Shown here: piece after piece, positions 7,388-10,788 of the stretch
Numbering within the stretch: the stretch's first letter is position 1
Layout: each line of letters starts with the position of its first letter
Assembly (NCBI GenBank): GCA_963922865.1
Contig: CAWUJK010000038.1
Span: 1-10,788, forward strand
DNA: 10,788 nucleotides
Direction: 5' to 3'
From: CAWUJK01 sp963922865
GTDB lineage: Bacteria > Patescibacteriota > Gracilibacteria > BD1-5 > UBA6164
The notes under the pieces: generated by a model
The model's input: the letters and a program-made list of their open reading frames with translations, nothing else
What the model was told of the DNA's origin: nothing
Databases searched by the model: none
Position numbers and translations under genes: made by a program

Positions 7388-8665
7388 ATGAAAAAATATA
7401 AACTACCTTATAAAAAAGAATTTATCCAAAAAATAGATGAAAAATATTGAACTCCTTTTTTGATATTTGATGAAAAATCTATGCTAAAAAATCTTAAAAA
7501 GTTTTATGATGCTTTTTCTTGGCTACCAGATTTTAAAAATTATTATGCAGTCAAAGCTCACCCTAATCCATATATTTTAGAGATATTAAAAAAACATGGT
7601 TGTTTTATGGATTGTAGTTCTTTATGAGAGTTGATTTTAGCAGAATCAATTTGACTTAAAAAAGAAAACATAATGTTTACTTCCAATAATACACCTATCA
7701 AAGATTTTAAAAAAGCTAGAGATCTTTGAGCTATAATAAATTTTGATGATATTAGTCATATATATTTTTATGAAAAAAATATTTGAAAATTACCTAAAAT
7801 AGCTTGTTGTCGTTATAATCCAGGTCATTATAAAACTTGATGAAATGATATTATTTGAGAACCCCTTGAAGCTAAATATTGAATATCAAAAGATCAAATA
7901 TTTGATGCATACCAATTATTAAAAGATAGATGAGTAAAAAGATTTGGTCTTCATACTATGGTTATTAGTAATGATTTAAATAAAGATTCTTTAGTGGAAA
8001 CTGCTGATTTGATTTTAAATTTACTTGTTGAAATTGAAAAAAAACTCTCAATTGAGTTTGAATTTGTAAATCTTTGATGAGGTATATGAATACCATATGA
8101 ACCTAAAGATGATTTTGTGGATATAAAATATGTTTCTAGAGAAATAAAAAAAGTTTATAAAAAACTTATTGATAATTCTAGTAGAAAAAAACCTTTAAAT
8201 ATTGTTATGGAGCAATGAAGATATATAACTTGACATTATGCCCAGCTTGTATCAAAAGTTAGACATATAAAAAATATCTATAGAGATTATGTATGACTTG
8301 ATTCTTCTATGAGTGACTTTATGAGACCAGCAATCTATTGAGCATATCATCATATAACAGTTCTTTGAAAAGAAAAAGAGATAGAGCAAAATTTATATGA
8401 TGTAACATGATCTTTGTGTGAAAATAATGATAAATTTGCTATTAATAGAAAATTACCTAATATCTCAGTTTGAGATTATGTTGTTCTTCATGATTGTTGA
8501 GCTCACTGAAATGCTATGTGATTTAATTATAATGCAAAACTTAAATGTAAAGAATTACTTATAAAAAAAGATGGCAATATAAATTTAATAAAAAGAGCTG
8601 AAACTCTAACTGATTATTTCTCTACTATAGATTATCCTAAACTTACTAAGCTTTTAAGAAACTAA
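7388..8665 (+). CDS. lysA: Diaminopimelate decarboxylase family protein (PLP fold type III)
   Basis: A 425-residue protein of the LysA family, which decarboxylates meso-diaminopimelate to L-lysine using PLP. Lys56 in YYAVKAHPNP is the expected Schiff-base lysine. NLGGGIGIPY (228-237) is the phosphate-binding Gly-rich loop, EQGRYITG and GLDSSMSDFMRPAIYGAYH follow, and Cys344 in GSLCENND is the conserved active-site Cys supplied by the partner subunit. It carries FGLHTMVISND instead of the common GLHxHxGS, and HDCGAHGNAMGFNYN instead of GAYG. Both are marks of a distinct DapDC-like subfamily found in diverse anaerobes. Substrate is inferred from family: meso-DAP is likely, but related decarboxylases act on other amino acids. 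It is paired with grpE and ends before a strong terminator. Confidence 0.87.
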
Positions 8666-8680
8666 TTTTTCACTAAAATA

Positions 8681-8716
8681 AAAAAACTAAGAATATTTTT
8701 ATTCTTAGTTTTTTTT
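8681..8716 (+). terminator. Intrinsic terminator after lysA
   Basis: A perfect 14-bp inverted repeat (AAAAAACTAAGAAT, 6-nt loop, ATTCTTAGTTTTTT) ends in a run of T. It starts 15 bases after the lysA stop. It closes the grpE-lysA transcript and isolates it from the RNA that begins near 8749. Confidence 0.85.
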
Positions 8717-8742
8717 GCATTTTCTATTTTATATGCTAATAT
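8715..8742 (+). promoter_or_regulatory. Putative extended -10 promoter for the leader RNA
   Basis: TTGCAT at 8715-8720, a 16-base spacer, then TAATAT at 8737-8742 preceded by TGC, an extended -10 like the one before grpE. The expected start near 8749 is exactly the first base of the 11-bp basal helix (GCCAAAC...), which is strong positional support. The -35 box overlaps the T tract of the preceding terminator. Confidence 0.6.
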
Positions 8743-8748
8743 GTATAA

Positions 8749-8920
8749 GCCAAACAAAATTCCGACTTTATTTACTCTTTGAAAGGAGCAGATGTGGGTA
8801 ATTGTCTATTCCACATTCCTTTTAGGAGTAATTGGATGTTTTGTTTGGCGACAATATGACAATTACCCGCTTTTGTTTTTAAACAAATAGGGGTAATGAG
8901 TTTTTATTTCATTACTCTTT
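8749..8920 (+). ncRNA. Structured leader RNA with pseudoknot and alternative terminator, candidate riboswitch or attenuator
   Basis: No ORF explains this stretch, but complementary segments nest with order. P1 is GCCAAACAAAA (8749-8759) with TTTTGTTTGGC (8839-8849), 11 bp. P2 is TCC/GGA (8761-8763, 8834-8836). P3 is TTACTC/GAGTAA (8772-8777, 8826-8831). P4 is AAAGGA/TCCTTT (8782-8787, 8817-8822). P5 is ATGTGG/CCACAT (8792-8797, 8811-8816), closing a 13-nt loop. Nine bases of that loop, GTAATTGTC (8798-8806), pair with GACAATTAC (8858-8866) beyond P1, forming a pseudoknot. ATTACCC at 8862-8868 can instead pair with GGGTAAT at 8891-8897, which would break the terminator at 8890-8918. I know no RNA family with this layout. 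All pairings are read by eye, without energy or covariation data. Confidence 0.6.
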
Positions 8921-8921
8921 T
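8890..8921 (+). terminator. Conditional terminator hairpin just before the 53-residue ORF
   Basis: GGGGTAATGA (8890-8899) pairs with TCATTACTCT (8909-8918) in 10 bp, including two G-U pairs, with a 9-nt loop and a short T tract ending at 8921. It lies 3 nt before the next ATG. Its 5' arm is also the target of ATTACCC at 8862-8868, so the hairpin can be switched off by an alternative fold. Confidence 0.6.
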
Positions 8922-8924
8922 ATT

Positions 8925-9086
8925 ATGCAAAAAAATAAATATATGATAATGGCTATAAGATACCGACAAAGTGCAGCTAAAAAATTTAGAGAACTCAAAA
9001 AATACATAAATATTATTTCTGAAAAAATAGAAAGAAAAATTGATGAGAGTGTTATTGAAGAAATTACAAATAAGGATAGGTTCTAA
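8925..9086 (+). CDS. Small basic hypothetical protein (53 residues)
   Basis: The ORF runs from ATG to TAA and encodes 53 residues, rich in Lys, Arg, Ile and Glu. It looks like one or two amphipathic helices (RYRQSAAKKFRELKKYINIISEKIERKIDESVIEEI). There is no signal peptide, no cysteine, and no family I recognise. It has no TGA codons and one CGA. The start is 3 nt after the terminator hairpin, so its expression would depend on read-through of the leader. The next gene begins 31 nt downstream on the same strand. It is too small for coding statistics to decide, so the call rests on position and on the lack of any other feature there. It could act with the two following genes. Confidence 0.5.
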   Translation: MQKNKYMIMAIRYRQSAAKKFRELKKYINIISEKIERKIDESVIEEITNKDRF

Positions 9087-9117
9087 AAATATATATTTAA
9101 TTATTAATCTTAAAAAT

Positions 9118-10188
9118 ATGAAAGAAACTGAGAATATTAGTCTTAAAGAAAATAAACCCAAACTACAAGAGGATAGTCAAGTTTTAGAAAAAATGGATTT
9201 ACAAGAACTCAAAAAAGTAAGTAAAAAAAGCCAAAAAGAATTTATAGAAACTTCTCAAGAAGTTGATAATTCAATTGACAATTTACCAGATAATTTTGTT
9301 AAACAAGAAGTAAAATGAGAATATAGAAAAATAGCCTGAAATATAATCAGAGAAACATATAATTTAGAAAACCTATCTAATGCACAAAATGTAAATCTTG
9401 TAGATATTAAAAAAGCTGAAGATATAAAATGAGCTATAAATAATAATTTAGAACAAATAAATTCATCAAATTTTCTAAAAATGATAAGCTTTTTATTTGA
9501 ACCAATTTTTAAAATTCTTGGTATTGAATCCAATTTTTTGAAAAATCAAAATTTTGTAAATAATAATGAAATAACTGTAGATCCTAATCTAAAAGATTCT
9601 CCTATTGATGAAAACGGGGTTATCTTAACAGAGAAAAAATGAGATATTTCTTATTTTAATTATTGATGAGTTTCTTATAAACTTTCACAAGACAATTTAT
9701 GAGATGGAATTATTTATTGTACTCCCAAAACAAATTTATTGACTTGAAAGAAAATAAAAGTAAATTCTCAAATAGCTCTTTATATTAGATGATACACAAA
9801 CAGTAGCGCTTTATTTTTGTCTTTTAATTCTGATTCTTTTAAAAGCTCTAGAGATGAAGCATTAGATTTACTGAACTCTTTTTGATACTCTAGTCTAGTT
9901 AAATCTTTTTGAGAGAAAGTATCTGATAGTTGATGGTTGAGTTGAGAAAATGATGTTAATGTTCTTAGGCGTTTATTATGTATAAAGTTTTTATGAAAAT
10001 TTATTCATTATAAAAATTTATGAGATGAATATCATATTAGGCGTTGTGTGAAAGCTTTTAATGAACATGTTTGACATTTATCATCTTATTTGCCAAAAAT
10101 TTCTGATTATTGAAATAAAAAACAAGTTGAAAATTATTATTTAAAACTAAAGGAGCTAATTTTAGAAGAAATTAGGTTAAGCTTATAA
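9118..10188 (+). CDS. Hypothetical protein, 356 residues, charged N-terminal half and globular C-terminal half
   Basis: I do not recognise this protein. Residues 1-65 are highly charged and probably disordered or coiled. Residues 67-115 are helical in pattern (KGEYRKIAGNIIRETYNLENL). Residues 119-139 (FLKMISFLFEPIFKILGIE) form a hydrophobic, amphipathic segment that may touch membrane. Residues about 175-230 look beta-rich (DISYFNYGGVSYKLSQDN, GDGIIYCTPKTNLLTGKKI). Residues 235-356 look helical, with an Arg/His-rich stretch (DEYHIRRCVKAFNEH). There is no clear signal peptide and no catalytic motif I can name. Many glycines are TGA, so the gene obeys the local code and is not a recent import from a standard-code genome. 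It is the middle gene of the cassette behind the leader RNA. Confidence 0.75.
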
Positions 10189-10212
10189 TTTTAATTATTA
10201 AAAAAATATATT

Positions 10213-10518
10213 ATGGAAAAACTTATAAAAACAAACTATGTAGAAAAAGATAAATCAAATTTTTCACAAATTAGAGATTTATTTTGAAATAAAATAAATG
10301 CAATAATTTTAGCAGCTTGATTATCTACTTTTTTATCTTCAAATGCTTACTCTCATGATCAAGAAAAAAACTATCAAGCTATTATGTGTAATAGGGTTTT
10401 GTTATGAGAAGACATTGGAGAGTTTTATGAACTTTTTGATTGTGAGCAATTTATTGAAGAGGATTATGAATTAACTATGAAAGCTCTTCTTTCTTTAAAA
10501 CCTTTCCTGGGAGATTAA
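10213..10518 (+). CDS. Small exported or membrane-anchored hypothetical protein (101 residues)
   Basis: Unrecognised. Residues 1-27 are polar with several Lys (MEKLIKTNYVEKDKSNFSQI...). Residues 28-44 (INAIILAAGLSTFLSSN) form a hydrophobic segment ending in NAYSHD, which could be a signal peptidase site or an anchor; the N-region is long for a signal peptide. The remaining 55 residues are acidic, with Cys59 and Cys77 that could form a disulfide outside the cytoplasm. It begins 24 nt after the 356-residue gene and probably shares its transcript. The pairing suggests that the two products meet at the membrane, which is inference only. No ribosome site is visible. Confidence 0.65.
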
Positions 10519-10597
10519 ATAATTTTTGTTTTATTTCTTTATATAAATATTAAACTTAACTTATACACTAAAAAATTAAGAGAGAATACAAAAATAT

Positions 10598-10625
10598 TTG
10601 CAAATTATATTAATAGAAATATTAT
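10598..10625 (+). promoter_or_regulatory. Candidate promoter for the second leader
   Basis: TTGCAA at 10598-10603, a 16-base spacer and TATTAT at 10620-10625 would start a transcript near 10632. That transcript would run about 110 nt to the terminator at 10711-10741. Both boxes are imperfect and the stretch is very AT-rich, so this is weak evidence on its own. Confidence 0.3.
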
Positions 10626-10670
10626 GTTTAAGATTAGAGTATATATTATTATTTTAAATTAATTCAAAAG

Positions 10671-10712
10671 ATGAAAGGAGGAACCTATAACATACCTATT
10701 ATTATGATATAA
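10671..10712 (+). other. Possible 13-codon leader ORF containing an AAAGGAGG motif
   Basis: ATG to TAA encodes MKGGTYNIPIIMI, ending one base into the following terminator hairpin. The ORF contains AAAGGAGG at 10674-10681, the best Shine-Dalgarno-like match in the window, yet no start codon lies 5-10 nt downstream of it. Two readings are possible: a translated leader peptide, or a non-coding RNA that exposes a ribosome-binding motif. I cannot choose between them from sequence alone. Confidence 0.25.
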
Positions 10713-10741
10713 AACAACGATTTTGTTGTTTTGTTTTTTTT
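10711..10741 (+). terminator. Strong intrinsic terminator upstream of the last gene
   Basis: AAAACAAC (10711-10718), a 6-nt loop and GTTGTTTT (10725-10732) form a perfect 8-bp stem, followed by an 8-T tract (10734-10741). It is 193 nt past the end of the 101-residue gene and 20 nt before the next ATG. It may end the upstream cassette, or act as an attenuator for the downstream gene. Confidence 0.8.
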
Positions 10742-10761
10742 ATTATCTAAAAACTAAAAAA

Positions 10762-10788
10762 ATGAGGAAAATAATAAGCTATGTAATA
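10762..10788 (+). CDS. Start of a gene cut by the window edge
   Basis: ATG AGG AAA ATA ATA AGC TAT GTA ATA (MRKIISYVI) is open to the end of the window. A basic start followed by hydrophobic residues could begin a signal peptide or membrane protein. It lies 20 nt after a strong terminator. Too little is present to identify it, and chance is possible. Confidence 0.35.

Noticed and set aside
8776..8795. CTTTGAAAGGAGCAG resembles the tip of bacterial SRP RNA (GGAAGGAAGCAG).
   Set aside because: The matching 5' side of the SRP symmetric loop is missing, and the same bases form better, nested pairs (AAAGGA/TCCTTT, ATGTGG/CCACAT).
8749..8920. tmRNA, RNase P RNA, 6S RNA or type III antitoxin RNA.
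   Set aside because: No tRNA-like ends or tag ORF, none of the conserved RNase P blocks recalled, no central bubble as in 6S, and no tandem repeats as in ToxI-like RNAs.
9040..9117. An upstream start for the 356-residue protein giving about 26 extra residues.
   Set aside because: It would overlap most of the end of the 53-residue ORF in another frame; the ATG at 9118 starts just after that ORF ends. Not excluded if the small ORF is false.
1..10788. tRNA genes, CRISPR arrays, insertion sequences.
   Set aside because: No cloverleaf with TTCGA/TTCAA-type arms, no spaced repeat array, and no transposase motifs or terminal repeats were found by eye.

Overview
The window reads as a piece of a very AT-rich genome that decodes UGA as glycine (NCBI translation table 25). 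With the standard code nearly every gene is shattered. With UGA=Gly, thirteen open reading frames open up cleanly, and many in-frame TGA codons land on glycines that their families need: the UvrC GIY-YIG motif, UvrC IDGGKGQ, the GpsA nucleotide-binding GxGxxG, XthA NVNG and GDFN, the TatD PFRGK loop and LysA NLGGG. All thirteen visible stop codons are TAA. Table 25 points to Gracilibacteria (BD1-5) or Absconditabacteria (SR1). A CGA codon at a conserved Arg of TatD favours Gracilibacteria, because CGA/CGG is reported to be Trp in Absconditabacteria. No gene has a convincing Shine-Dalgarno sequence; starts are preceded by A/T-rich leaders.

Layout. (1) Positions 1-732, plus strand: the 3' end of a membrane protein gene, then a conserved membrane-associated protein with Cys motifs NCLYCSY and WCPIKH. 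(2) Positions 729-5561, minus strand, five genes transcribed as xthA (AP endonuclease/exonuclease III), a bacterial-PH-like membrane protein, uvrC (excision nuclease subunit), an anchored cohesin-like exported protein, and tatD-family DNase. This is largely a DNA-repair and nuclease cluster. It meets region 1 tail-to-tail in a 20-bp palindrome where the stop codons overlap. (3) Positions 5562-8716, plus strand: gpsA behind its own promoter and palindrome, then grpE plus a lysA-like diaminopimelate decarboxylase gene as a pair behind a second promoter, closed by a clear intrinsic terminator.

(4) Positions 8715-10518, plus strand: the least ordinary region. A promoter fires into a 170-nt structured RNA (about 8749-8920) with an 11-bp basal helix, a long imperfect hairpin, and a hairpin loop that can pair with downstream sequence as a pseudoknot. 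The same downstream strand can instead form a hairpin that would destroy a terminator placed 4 nt before the next start codon. This is the logic of a riboswitch or attenuator. It precedes three unrecognised genes (53, 356 and 101 residues; the last has a signal-anchor segment). (5) Positions 10519-10788: a second leader-like stretch with a candidate promoter, a full AAAGGAGG motif, a possible 13-codon ORF and a strong terminator, 21 nt before the start of a gene that runs off the window.

How the parts fit: gpsA supplies glycerol-3-phosphate for phospholipids, grpE serves the DnaK chaperone, and lysA makes lysine from meso-diaminopimelate. xthA and uvrC are base- and nucleotide-excision repair enzymes. 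The UvrC lacks the four cysteines that normally hold its iron-sulfur cluster. The leader RNA and its orphan gene cassette are the best candidate for an undescribed system.
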